Position numbers and translations under genes: made by a program. This document shows positions 56,474 through 64,000 of a stretch of DNA of 64,000 nucleotides, piece after piece; position 1 is the stretch's first letter; each line of letters begins with the position of its first letter. The notes under the pieces were generated by a model. The model saw only the letters and a program-made list of their open reading frames with translations, did not search any database and was not told the DNA's origin. The stretch is from CAISIP01 sp039934375 (lineage in GTDB: Bacteria > Pseudomonadota > Gammaproteobacteria > Burkholderiales > Burkholderiaceae_C): positions 15,714 to 79,713 of the forward strand of contig JBDTMH010000001.1 in NCBI GenBank assembly GCA_039934375.1, in the 5' to 3' direction.

Positions 56474-56501
56474 ATTATGGGGTTTAACCCATAAAAGTCA
56501 A
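56474..56501 (-). promoter_or_regulatory. Strong promoter with embedded palindromic operator
   Basis: On the minus strand TTGACT (complement of 56496-56501) and CATAAT (complement of 56474-56479) are separated by 16 nt. An inverted repeat TTATGGG-N6-CCCATAA (56475-56494) fills the spacer and part of the -10. An XRE dimer bound there would block RNA polymerase, which is the autoregulatory layout of HigBA-type modules. Confidence 0.65.
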
Positions 56502-56623
56502 CACGAATTCAATGCGGTCATCAAGACTGAGCGCGCGCCGCATCGCCGACTGGCCTTGCGCACCATCACTTGCGCGGAACTGCTCCGTTTTGCCCGTGAA
56601 TGTGTCGGCGCCAGTCAATCCAC

Positions 56624-57388
56624 TCAGATCGCGATTGTCATGCCGCCGTCCGCCACCAGCGTCTGGCCGGTGATGAAGCTGGAGGCGTCGCTGCTCAGGA
56701 AAACGGCGGCACCCGCTAGGTCATGCGGCGTACCCCAGCGCAACATCGGCGTGCGCTTGCGGATCCATTCGTATCGCTCGGGGTCGGCACGAAACGCGGT
56801 GTTGATGTCTGTGGCCATGTAGCCGGGCGCGATCGCGTTGACGGTGACACCCTTGGCCGCCAGCTCCACCGCCATGCCACGCGTCAGACCTTCCAGCGCT
56901 GCCTTGGCGGCAATATAGGCAGTGTTGGTGCCGCGGCTGATACGCGCGTTGACCGACGAGATCATCACAATGCGGCCCCAGCCGCGTGCCACCATGCCGG
57001 TGGCGGCCTTGCGCGACAGGCGGAAGCATGCGTCCAGCGCAGAGTCGAAGGTGCGGCGCCAGTCGTCGTCGCTGGTGTGCAGGAAGTCGCCGCTGGCGCT
57101 GGACACTGCGTTGTTGATCAGGATATCGAGATGCCCGTGTTGCGCTTCGATGGCCTCGACGGCCGCATCCGCATCGGCGCGCACGCAGACATCAAACGCG
57201 GCGATGCTGGCCTGCCCGCCGGCGCTGGTGATCTCCTGCTGGCGCGCCAGCAAGCGTTCATGGTTGCGGCCATTGAGCACGACATGGGCGCCTGCCTGCG
57301 CCAGGCCCAGCGCCATTCCGGCGCCCAGGCCGCGCGAGGCCCCGGTGACCAGCGCGACGCGACCTTGCAGTGAAAATGGATTGGACAC
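56624..57388 (-). CDS. SDR-family oxidoreductase 1 (gluconate 5-dehydrogenase-like)
   Basis: The 254-residue short-chain dehydrogenase has the cofactor motif TGASRGLGAGM, the NNA motif (ILINNAVSSA) and the catalytic Ser-Tyr-Lys set (SSVNARISRGTNTAYIAAK). VTVNAIAPGYMATDIN follows the active site and the protein ends FITGQTLVADGGM. It resembles gluconate 5-dehydrogenase and similar sugar-acid enzymes. It lies 48 nt after SDR 2 in the same direction. Confidence 0.85.
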   Translation of the reverse strand: MSNPFSLQGRVALVTGASRGLGAGMALGLAQAGAHVVLNGRNHERLLARQQEITSAGGQASIAAFDVCVRADADAAVEAIEAQHGHLDILINNAVSSASGDFLHTSDDDWRRTFDSALDACFRLSRKAATGMVARGWGRIVMISSVNARISRGTNTAYIAAKAALEGLTRGMAVELAAKGVTVNAIAPGYMATDINTAFRADPERYEWIRKRTPMLRWGTPHDLAGAAVFLSSDASSFITGQTLVADGGMTIAI

Positions 57389-57436
57389 GAAGTTGGCTCC
57401 TTGCGATGCGGGCGAGGCAGCGTCCGCTGGCGCGGC

Positions 57437-58195
57437 TCAACCGCCCATGAACAGACCGCCGGTGACCAGCACCGCCTCGCCAGTGATGAAGCTGGCGCCG
57501 TCGCTGCACAGAAAAACGATCAGGCTGGCCACTTCGCCCGGGCGGCCCAGGCGCGCCAGCGGGGTGTTGCGGATGACCTCGTCCGCACCGCCGGCGAGTT
57601 TGCGCGCCACCATCGGCGAATCGATCACACCCGGCGATACCGCATTGACGCGGATGCCGGGCCCGAGCTCGCGCGCCAGTGTGCGGGTCAGCGACACCAG
57701 CGCGCCCTTGGTGGCGCCATAGTGGCCATGTTCTGCGCTGCCTCCGGTGTGCCCCGACATCGACGACAGCAGCACGATCGCGCCGCCGTTGCCCATGTGG
57801 TCGATGGCGCAGCGCACCAGATAGAACACGCCGTTCAGGTTCACGGCCATGGTGCGTTCCCATTGGGCCGGCGTCATGCGGCTCAGCAACTGGTCTTCAT
57901 AGATGGCGGCGGCCGGCACCAGGTAATCGAGGCGGCCGAATCGCGCCACGCAGGCGTCGACCAGGGCCTGCGCGTCGGTGTGTCGCGCGGCGTCGTAGGC
58001 CATGGCCAGGGTGCGGGCGCCGTCGGGGTCGAGTTCATGCACCGTAGCCTGGAGGGAATCGCCCTGGATGTCGCCCATCGCCACGCAGGCGCCGCTGTTC
58101 AGAAAAGCTTCGGCGGTGGCCCGGCCAATGCCGCTGGCCGCGCCGGTGATCAACACCACCCGGTCGCTGAAGTCGTAACGGATTTGCGGCCGCAC
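57437..58195 (-). CDS. SDR-family oxidoreductase 2
   Basis: The 252-residue protein has the motif TGAASGIGRAT, the catalytic stretch SSMSGHTGGSAEHGHYGATK, and the end FITGEAVLVTGGLFMGG. The usual NNAG is replaced by VPAAAIYED, a departure from most SDRs. An NAD(P)H-dependent alcohol or sugar dehydrogenase is expected. It follows the enolase-superfamily gene by 3 nt. Confidence 0.85.
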   Translation of the reverse strand: MRPQIRYDFSDRVVLITGAASGIGRATAEAFLNSGACVAMGDIQGDSLQATVHELDPDGARTLAMAYDAARHTDAQALVDACVARFGRLDYLVPAAAIYEDQLLSRMTPAQWERTMAVNLNGVFYLVRCAIDHMGNGGAIVLLSSMSGHTGGSAEHGHYGATKGALVSLTRTLARELGPGIRVNAVSPGVIDSPMVARKLAGGADEVIRNTPLARLGRPGEVASLIVFLCSDGASFITGEAVLVTGGLFMGG

Positions 58196-58198
58196 GGC

Positions 58199-59380
58199 TC
58201 AATGGGCGAACAATGCGGCCGCGTTGTCGCAGTACCGGGCCACCTTGTCCGGGTCGAGTTCGACGCCAAGACCGGGCCGGTCCGGAATCTGCAGATAGCC
58301 ATCCGCGTCGAGGGCAAAAGGCTGTTGCAGGATGCCGTCGACGTACGGGCTGCCACCGATGTATTCGACCAGGTCGCTGTCGTGAATGGCGCTGGCCAGT
58401 TGCAGGTCGGCGGCCAGGCCGAGTGCGGTGTTCCAGCCGTGGCCGATGTACTGGACGCCGAAGTCCTGGGCCATCCATGCGATGCGGCGCTGCTCGCTGA
58501 TGCCGCCGACCTTGGTCACGTCGGGCTGCACGATGTCAAAGGCGCCGCGCGCGAGCCAGGGCAAGAAGGCCTGGCGCCGGGTCAGCACCTCGCCGCCGGC
58601 AATCTTTACCGGGCTGGCGCGGCGCAGTTCGCAGAAGTCGTCGATCGCGTCGGGCTTGAGTGCCTCCTCGAACCAGCCGACGTCGTATTCGGCCAGCATG
58701 TCGGCAGTGCGCAGCGCCCATTTCAGGCCATGTGGCCAGTAGGCGTCGCTGGCGCCGGCATCGACCATCAACTTGGCGTCGGGCCCGGCGGCATCTCGCG
58801 CGGCGCGCACGATGGCGGCATCGAGCTTGTGGTCCATGGCGCGGCCGAACGGGCCCCAGCCGATCTTGAACGCGGTGAAGCCCAGCTTTCGATACGTCGT
58901 GATGACATCGAACATCTGCATGGGCTGCTCCATCAGCAGCGAGCAATAGGGCTGCACCCGCTGGCGGTAGCTGCCGCCGAGCAGGCGGCCGACCGGCAGT
59001 CCGGTGGTCTTGCCCAGGATGTCCCACAGCGCGATGTCGATGCCGCTGATGGCATGCGTGAGGCTGCCGCCGCGGCCCATCCAGAAGCTGTTCTGGTGCA
59101 GCTTCTCGCTGACCCGTTCCGGCTCCAGCGCGTTCTCGCCCAGGAACAGTGGCTCCAGCACCTTGAGCGCGGCCTGCACCAGCCGGCCGTCGGTGAACAC
59201 GCTGCCGTAGCCGGTGATGCCGGCGTCGGTATGTACCGCCACCAGCGCGTGGATCGAGTCGTCGGGTTTGATCTCGGCCGACCAGCCGCCCTTGGGGCTC
59301 TCACCGGTCAACGCGGCGCTGGTGATGGCGCGGATCTTGACGGGCTGCAGCCGGGCGACGGGGAGCGCAGGTGTGGGCAT
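58199..59380 (-). CDS. Mandelate racemase/muconate-lactonizing (enolase superfamily) enzyme
   Basis: The 393-residue TIM-barrel enzyme carries the family features: the loop GSVFTDGRLVQAAL in the capping domain and lysine in AFKIGWGP. Metal ligands are in MVDAGASD, WFEEALKPD and AGGEVLTRR, and the catalytic histidine is in GHGWNTAL. These abstract a proton next to a carboxylate, so acid-sugar dehydration or racemisation is likely. ATG 59380 is chosen. ATG 59428 would overlap the regulator gene. With the SDR genes it forms a catabolic operon. Confidence 0.88.
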   Translation of the reverse strand: MPTPALPVARLQPVKIRAITSAALTGESPKGGWSAEIKPDDSIHALVAVHTDAGITGYGSVFTDGRLVQAALKVLEPLFLGENALEPERVSEKLHQNSFWMGRGGSLTHAISGIDIALWDILGKTTGLPVGRLLGGSYRQRVQPYCSLLMEQPMQMFDVITTYRKLGFTAFKIGWGPFGRAMDHKLDAAIVRAARDAAGPDAKLMVDAGASDAYWPHGLKWALRTADMLAEYDVGWFEEALKPDAIDDFCELRRASPVKIAGGEVLTRRQAFLPWLARGAFDIVQPDVTKVGGISEQRRIAWMAQDFGVQYIGHGWNTALGLAADLQLASAIHDSDLVEYIGGSPYVDGILQQPFALDADGYLQIPDRPGLGVELDPDKVARYCDNAAALFAH

Positions 59381-59393
59381 GGCGGGCGGGAGT

Positions 59394-60155
59394 TCAGGCA
59401 GGTGATGGACTGCGCTGTGTCTCGGCACGGCGCTCGGCGATGATCTTCTCCAGGTCGACCTTGTGGATTTCGACGTCGATGTGGTCGCTGATGGCGCGCG
59501 TCATGTCGCCGACCTTGCCGGAGCGAAACACGCGGACCAGTTCCCAGTGCTCCTCGACGATGGCCTCCATCGGTTTGCCCAGCGCGGACAAGCCGAAGAT
59601 GATGGTCATCTGGCGCGCCAGCATTTCCCACATGTCGCTGAGCACCGCATTGCCGGCGTAGCTGCACAGCGAGCGGTGAAAGGCGGTGTCGGCGGTCGCG
59701 AAGCCGAACACATCGTTGCGCGCGGCCATGGTCTCCATGTCGTGCACGATGGATTCGAGCTCTTGCAGATGCGCCGCGTCATTGCGCTTGAGCCGGATCG
59801 CGCGGGTGGCGGCCGTCGTCTCCAGCGCCACGCGCACCTCGATCAGCTGGTCGATGCGCTCATGGCTGACCGGTGTAAGTCGAATGCCTTTGTATGGTTC
59901 GTTGACGACCACGCCCTGGCTTTCGAGCACGCGCAAGGCCTCACGCACCGGCACCCGGCTTACGCCGAGCTGCTCGGCCAGGTCGGCCTCGATGATGCGG
60001 TCGCCCGGCAGGATCAGACCTTCAGACGCCCCCGCCACCAACGCGTCAATGATCTGGTGCACCAGCGTACGGGGCTGCAATTTGAGGAAGATCTGTGGCG
60101 ACGCCGGTACCGCCGGACCCACCAGATGCAGGGATTTCACGCGGGGTTTCGCCAT
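59394..60155 (-). CDS. GntR-family regulator, FCD subgroup
   Basis: The 253-residue protein has a winged HTH (about residues 30-95) with DLAEQLGVSRVPVREALRVLE and an FCD effector domain (about 105-230) with LIEVRVALETTAA, ADTAFHRSLCSYAGN and the histidines that usually bind metal (SDHIDVEI). It is read away from the deacylase gene. A palindrome, TGTATACA, lies in the shared intergenic region. It probably responds to an organic acid made or taken up by this locus. Confidence 0.9.
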   Translation of the reverse strand: MAKPRVKSLHLVGPAVPASPQIFLKLQPRTLVHQIIDALVAGASEGLILPGDRIIEADLAEQLGVSRVPVREALRVLESQGVVVNEPYKGIRLTPVSHERIDQLIEVRVALETTAATRAIRLKRNDAAHLQELESIVHDMETMAARNDVFGFATADTAFHRSLCSYAGNAVLSDMWEMLARQMTIIFGLSALGKPMEAIVEEHWELVRVFRSGKVGDMTRAISDHIDVEIHKVDLEKIIAERRAETQRSPSPA

Positions 60156-60162
60156 TTGAAGA

Positions 60163-60191
60163 TTGTATACATTTATAAATTATGCTATTCT
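60163..60191 (+). promoter_or_regulatory. Deacylase promoter with GntR-type operator
   Basis: TTGTAT (60163-60168) and TATTCT (60186-60191) are spaced 17 nt. The perfect 8-bp palindrome TGTATACA (60164-60171) overlaps the -35. FCD-type GntR proteins bind short AT-rich palindromes of this kind. The position would allow repression of the deacylase and, from the other side, of the regulator itself. Confidence 0.55.
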
Positions 60192-60220
60192 GAATTTACA
60201 CGCAACCTGATCCGGACGCC

Positions 60221-61294
60221 ATGCCAAAGACCAAGCGCCTGCAAACGCCCACTGCGACAGCGGTGGCGGACGCGAGTCCGAGCCGGGTCCATTGCGATGT
60301 CGATTTTGACCGGCCGGGGCGCCAGGCGGCTTATCTCAAGGCGCCCCAGTCGCGCAATACCTCAGGCTGGGGAGTGGTGGAGATTCCGATCTATGTGCTG
60401 AATAACGGAAAGGGCCCCACGCTGCTGTTGACCGGCGGCGTGCATGGTGACGAATACGAGGGCCAGATTGCCATTTCACGGCTGGCGCAGACACTCGATA
60501 TCCAAAAGCTCAAGGGCCGGCTGATCCTGATCCCGGCGGTGAACATGCCTGCTGCCTTGAACGGCACGCGCCTGTCGCCGATCGACGGGCGCGACATGAA
60601 CCGCTGCTTTCCAGGCAACCCCAAAGGCACGTTCTCCGAGATGCTGGCGCATTTCATCGACAGCAAGATATTGCCCCACGTCGATGTGTCGGTCGACATG
60701 CACACCGCCGGCCATTCGGCCGATTGCGTGCCCAGTACCAACATGCACTACGTGCCCGATGCGGCCATGCGCAACAAGACCATGGACGCTGCCGCCGCAT
60801 TCGGCGCGCCCTACAACGTGGTGTTCTGGGGTGTGGACGAAGGCGCCACGCTGACGGCGTCGGTCGAGCGCCGGGGCATCCTGTCGTTGGGCACCGAGAT
60901 CGGGGGCTGGGGACGCGTCAGCGTGGAAGGCGTGCGCATCGGCGAACGGGGCGTGCGCAACATGCTTAAACACCTGGGCATGACCGGCGGCAAGGTGGAC
61001 ACCGACCAGCGCAGCGGCGCCAAGGGTACACGCCACATGATGGTGCGTGATGCCAGTTGCTACAGCTTTGCGCCTGGCAACGGCATCTTCGAGCCGCACC
61101 AGCTGGCCGGCGAGACGGTGAAAGTCGGGCAAAGCGCCGGCTTTCTGCATTTCATTGAAGACCTGGACCATGCACCGGTCGAAGTCCACTACGGCGCCAG
61201 CGGCGTGTTGTGGATGGCGTCCGGCCCGGGTAGGGTGCAGCGCGGCGACTGTGTGGCCGTGGTGATGCAGGACTATCTCGATCCCGGGCACTGA
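60221..61294 (+). CDS. Succinylglutamate desuccinylase/aspartoacylase-family deacylase
   Basis: The 357-residue zinc hydrolase has the metal motif GGVHGDEYEGQ (His and Glu), NRCFPGNPKGTFSE, and the third ligand histidine in DMHTAGH. The C-terminal region has TEIGGWG and a beta domain (VKVGQSAGFLHFIEDL). It resembles N-acyl-amino-acid deacylases such as DoeB of ectoine breakdown. It probably removes an acyl group from an imported amide. It heads a unit that continues with an ABC importer, 91 nt downstream. Confidence 0.88.
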   Translation: MPKTKRLQTPTATAVADASPSRVHCDVDFDRPGRQAAYLKAPQSRNTSGWGVVEIPIYVLNNGKGPTLLLTGGVHGDEYEGQIAISRLAQTLDIQKLKGRLILIPAVNMPAALNGTRLSPIDGRDMNRCFPGNPKGTFSEMLAHFIDSKILPHVDVSVDMHTAGHSADCVPSTNMHYVPDAAMRNKTMDAAAAFGAPYNVVFWGVDEGATLTASVERRGILSLGTEIGGWGRVSVEGVRIGERGVRNMLKHLGMTGGKVDTDQRSGAKGTRHMMVRDASCYSFAPGNGIFEPHQLAGETVKVGQSAGFLHFIEDLDHAPVEVHYGASGVLWMASGPGRVQRGDCVAVVMQDYLDPGH

Positions 61295-61385
61295 TCATGC
61301 CCAACAACTTTCTGTCAGCGGGTGCGCGCACCCGGTTTACGGCAAACCTCCCGCGCCGCGGGTCCAACCGAAGGAGAACGTGTCC

Positions 61386-62912
61386 ATGAAACTTAAATTC
61401 CTGCACATCGCATTGGCTGCCGCCCTGGCATTTGGCTCGGTCACGCCGGCCATGGCCCAGAAGAAGGGCGGCGATGTGGTGGTGGCGATCACCAATGCGC
61501 CGCCGTCACTGGACCCGCACTCCACCTCCGCGCAGGCGGCGCGCCACGTCAACCTGCACATGTTCGAGACGCTGTATGCGCGCGATGAAGGTGGCAAGCC
61601 GGTGCCCGACCTCGCCAAGTCGGTCGCGGTGTCGCCCGACGGACTGAGTTATGTGTTCACGCTGCGCAGTGGCGTCAAGTTTCACAACGGCAAGACCATG
61701 GGGCCGGCCGACGTGGTGGCCTCGATCGAGCGCTACCGCAAAGGGGGGGCGTCGGCCAGCCTGATCAGTGCCATCGACAGCATCAGCGCCACCGGGCCCG
61801 ACCAGGTCACGATCAAGCTCAAGACGGTGCAGTCGACGTTCCTGGGCAATCTGTCGAGTCCGCGTGCGCCGATCGCCATCATGCCGGCTGAAGAGGCAGC
61901 CAAGGAAATGGGCAAGGCCGATCCGATCGGCACCGGCCCTTACAAGTTCGTCGAATACAAGCCCGACAGCCATGTGAAGCTGGCTCGCTTCGACGGGTAT
62001 GTCCCCAATCCGGCTTACAAGGAGCGCGACGGTTTTGCTGGCGCCAAGATCGCCTATCTCGATACCGTAACGTTTCGCTTCATTCCCGAAGCTGGCGCGC
62101 GTGACGCCGCCACTATGACGGGCCAGGTGCAACTGAACGAGACCAGTGACGAGACCACCGCCAAGCGACTCAAGGGAAATGCGAACTTCACGGTGATGAA
62201 GGCCTTGCCGTACGCGGTACAGGTACTCAAGTTCAACATGGCGCAGGGGCCGGGGACCGACCTCAACTTCCGCCGCGCCATTGCCCAGGCCATCAATGCC
62301 GAGGAGATCCTGGGCACGGCCTATCCGGATCTGTACCTGATGGACCAGAGTTGGGTCTATCCCGGCTCGCCGTACCACACCGGCCGTGCGCTGCTCAAGC
62401 AGGATGTGGCCGCCGCCAAGGTCAGCCTGGCCAAGTCGAGCTACAAGGGCGAGAAGCTGATCTTCATCATCGACAACATCCGGCCCAACATCGATGCCGC
62501 CACGGTGTTCCAGCAGCAGGTCGCTGCCATCGGTGTGAACGTCGAGCTCAAGGTCGGCGATTGGCCCACCATCTCTGGCATCGGCCTCAAGAGTGACCAG
62601 GGCTGGAACTTCTGGACCCACGGCTTTGGCATCGAGCCGTACGAAGGCCCGGCGTCGGCGATGTCGCATTGGGTCAAGGGCCAGGGCCAGCGCAAGGACG
62701 ATACGGTGATCGACGATTTGTTCACCAAGCTCAACGCCGAGATGGATGTCGCCGTGCAGAAGAAACTCTTCGCCGACTTCGAGAACCGCATGGCAGACCA
62801 GGCCATCGCGATCAACCTGGGCGACTACGGCCTGTTCCAGGTGGTGTCGAACAAGCTGAAGAACTTCAAGCCCTACCGCATCACCCGCATGTGGGGCGTG
62901 TGGCTCGAATAA
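61386..62912 (+). CDS. Dipeptide-type ABC substrate-binding protein (family 5)
   Basis: The 508-residue periplasmic protein has a signal peptide (ending PAMAQ) and the family 5 features TNAPPSLDPHSTSAQAAR, LRSGVKFHNGKTMGPADV, and KADPIGTGPYKFVEY. These bind peptides, opines or other small organics. AAGGAG lies 9 nt before ATG 61386; a GTG at 61380 is only 3 nt away from it and is rejected. It pairs with the permease genes downstream. Confidence 0.9.
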   Translation: MKLKFLHIALAAALAFGSVTPAMAQKKGGDVVVAITNAPPSLDPHSTSAQAARHVNLHMFETLYARDEGGKPVPDLAKSVAVSPDGLSYVFTLRSGVKFHNGKTMGPADVVASIERYRKGGASASLISAIDSISATGPDQVTIKLKTVQSTFLGNLSSPRAPIAIMPAEEAAKEMGKADPIGTGPYKFVEYKPDSHVKLARFDGYVPNPAYKERDGFAGAKIAYLDTVTFRFIPEAGARDAATMTGQVQLNETSDETTAKRLKGNANFTVMKALPYAVQVLKFNMAQGPGTDLNFRRAIAQAINAEEILGTAYPDLYLMDQSWVYPGSPYHTGRALLKQDVAAAKVSLAKSSYKGEKLIFIIDNIRPNIDAATVFQQQVAAIGVNVELKVGDWPTISGIGLKSDQGWNFWTHGFGIEPYEGPASAMSHWVKGQGQRKDDTVIDDLFTKLNAEMDVAVQKKLFADFENRMADQAIAINLGDYGLFQVVSNKLKNFKPYRITRMWGVWLE

Positions 62913-63006
62913 GCCTGCAGCCATCGCCGGTGTCCTGCAAACCTGCGACCGCGCGACAAACGCGGGGTCGCAGCGCTGCACCGCGTTCATCTCATCCGTT
63001 CGCTGA

Positions 63007-63951
63007 ATGATCCGCTTCATCCTGCGCCGCCTGCTCGCGTCGATTCCGGTCCTGCTGCTGGTATCGCTGATCACGTTCGGCCTGTTGTGGCTGGTGCCGG
63101 GCGATCCGGCCTCGATGTTCCTGGACGCCGGGGCCACGGCCGAGGCGCTGGACCGGGTGCGCCGCGAAATGGGACTCGACCAGTCCTTCCTGGTGCGCAT
63201 GGGTCAGTGGTATGCACGGCTGTTGCAAGGCGATCTGGGCCAGTCGCTGCTGCTCAACCGCAGCGTGGTTGACGCCATCCTGGAGCGCTTGCCGGTCACT
63301 CTGTCGCTCACCGCACTCGCCTTCGTTGTCTCGGTGCTGCTGGGCGTGGCTGCCGGCGTGGTGGCCGCGGTGCGCCACGGCCGGCTGGCCGACCAGGGCA
63401 TGATGACGCTGGCGCTGATCGGTTTGTCCATTCCCGAGTTCTGGCTCGGTCTGGTGCTGATCTGGCTGATCGCGGTGCTGGTGCCGATCTTCCCGGCGGG
63501 CGATTATGTGGCCTTTACCACCGACCCCTGGCAATGGGCGTACCACATCGCGCTGCCGACCTTCTCGCTGGCCTGCGTGCAGATGGGCTTCGTCGCACGC
63601 ATGACGCGTTCGAGCATGCTGGAGGTGCTGGGCCAGGATTTCATACGCACTGCCCGTGCCAAGGGTCTGCCCGAGGCCTACGTGGTGGTGCGCCATGGAC
63701 TGCACAACGCGATGGTGCCCATCGTCACGGTGATGGGCATCATGGTGGGTGCCTTGCTCGGCGGCGCGGTCGTGACCGAACAGGTGTTCTCCATACCGGG
63801 GCTGGGCCGGCTCATCATCGGCGCGGTGCTCAGCCGCGACTTCCCGGTGATCCAGGGCGGCCTGTTGTTCCTGGCGCTGATCTACCTGGCGGTGAACCTG
63901 GTCGTGGATCTGCTCTATGCCGCGATCGATCCGCGGGTACGGCTTCAATGA
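63007..63951 (+). CDS. Dipeptide-type ABC permease, DppB-like
   Basis: The 314-residue membrane protein has about six helices, the N-terminal FILRRLLASIPVLLLVSLITF and LVPGDPAS typical of DppB/OppB. The EAA-type ATPase contact loop (FIRTARAKGLPEAYVVVRHGLHNAM) lies in the second half. It is the first permease of the importer. The next gene begins within its stop codon (ATGA at 63948-63951). Confidence 0.92.
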   Translation: MIRFILRRLLASIPVLLLVSLITFGLLWLVPGDPASMFLDAGATAEALDRVRREMGLDQSFLVRMGQWYARLLQGDLGQSLLLNRSVVDAILERLPVTLSLTALAFVVSVLLGVAAGVVAAVRHGRLADQGMMTLALIGLSIPEFWLGLVLIWLIAVLVPIFPAGDYVAFTTDPWQWAYHIALPTFSLACVQMGFVARMTRSSMLEVLGQDFIRTARAKGLPEAYVVVRHGLHNAMVPIVTVMGIMVGALLGGAVVTEQVFSIPGLGRLIIGAVLSRDFPVIQGGLLFLALIYLAVNLVVDLLYAAIDPRVRLQ

Positions 63952-64000
63952 GCGCCGCAGTGGCGACGCCATCACGCCGCGCCGAGTTTCTGCGCCGCTT
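63948..64000 (+). CDS. Second ABC permease (DppC-like), truncated by window edge
   Basis: An ATG overlapping the stop of the first permease opens a frame reading MSAAVATPSRRAEFLRR to the end of the window. Coupled placement after a DppB-like gene makes a DppC-like permease the expected product. Only the cytoplasmic N-terminus is visible, so the family is inferred from context. Confidence 0.6.
   Translation, partial: MSAAVATPSRRAEFLRR

Noticed and set aside
57401..59443. 680-codon plus-strand frame opposite the SDR and enolase-superfamily genes
   Set aside because: The minus-strand genes carry all catalytic motifs; the opposite frame carries none.

Overview
The window is 64 kb of high-GC DNA, densely packed with genes. 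Gene content and order suggest the chromosome of a betaproteobacterium, probably Burkholderiales. The pointers are a complete System I cytochrome c maturation operon (ccmABCDEFGHI), a gshA of the Acidithiobacillus ferrooxidans-type family, a full kdpFABCDE set, many orphan substrate-binding proteins and many MFS/MATE carriers. No rRNA, tRNA, CRISPR array, transposase or phage gene was recognised. Taxonomy is inferred from gene families only.

Layout. 0.2-3.9 kb: a biotinyl-carboxyltransferase fusion, a class V aminotransferase and a LON-domain protein. 4.1-11.6 kb: the ccm operon, with most junctions overlapping by 4 bp (GTGA/ATGA). 11.6-14.9 kb: a LysR regulator, a SPOR-domain membrane protein, a small Cys-rich secreted protein and a DEDDy exonuclease. 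15.0-18.1 kb: uvrA, followed by a RelBE toxin-antitoxin pair with a palindromic operator. 18.7-21.0 kb: an MFS carrier and an aldo/keto reductase. 21.1-28.3 kb: gshA, kup, a small exported protein, benE, gshB and a class II glutamine amidotransferase. 28.4-31.4 kb: two MFS carriers flanking a tautomerase.

31.7-38.2 kb is a compact signalling locus. Two tandem periplasmic binding proteins of the ABC_sub_bind family, with no permease or ATPase, are followed by a large membrane histidine kinase (dCache-like sensor, HAMP, two GAF), a single-domain response regulator and a receiver-cyclase protein. The last three overlap by 4 bp. This is the best candidate for an under-described system: periplasmic ligand capture feeding a phosphorelay with a cyclic-nucleotide output.

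38.2-42.7 kb: a MATE pump, a serine hydrolase, an EVE-domain protein, a YghU-type glutathione enzyme and a 47-aa membrane protein. 42.9-46.3 kb: a Crp/Fnr-type regulator, a DMT carrier with an extraordinary His-rich tail and the chromate transporter chrA. 46.6-54.7 kb: the kdp operon with its KdpDE sensor system and an extra 33-aa membrane peptide before kdpF. A PhnB-like VOC gene lies just downstream of kdp and a broken fragment of the same family just upstream. 55.5-56.5 kb: a three-gene operon (unknown protein, XRE regulator, two-TM protein) with a toxin-antitoxin-like promoter/operator.

56.6-64 kb: a catabolic locus. Two SDR dehydrogenases, an enolase-superfamily dehydratase and a GntR/FCD regulator diverge from an aspartoacylase-like deacylase and a dipeptide-type ABC importer that runs off the right edge. 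Potassium uptake (kup, kdp) and glutathione metabolism (gshA, gshB, yghU) recur through the window.
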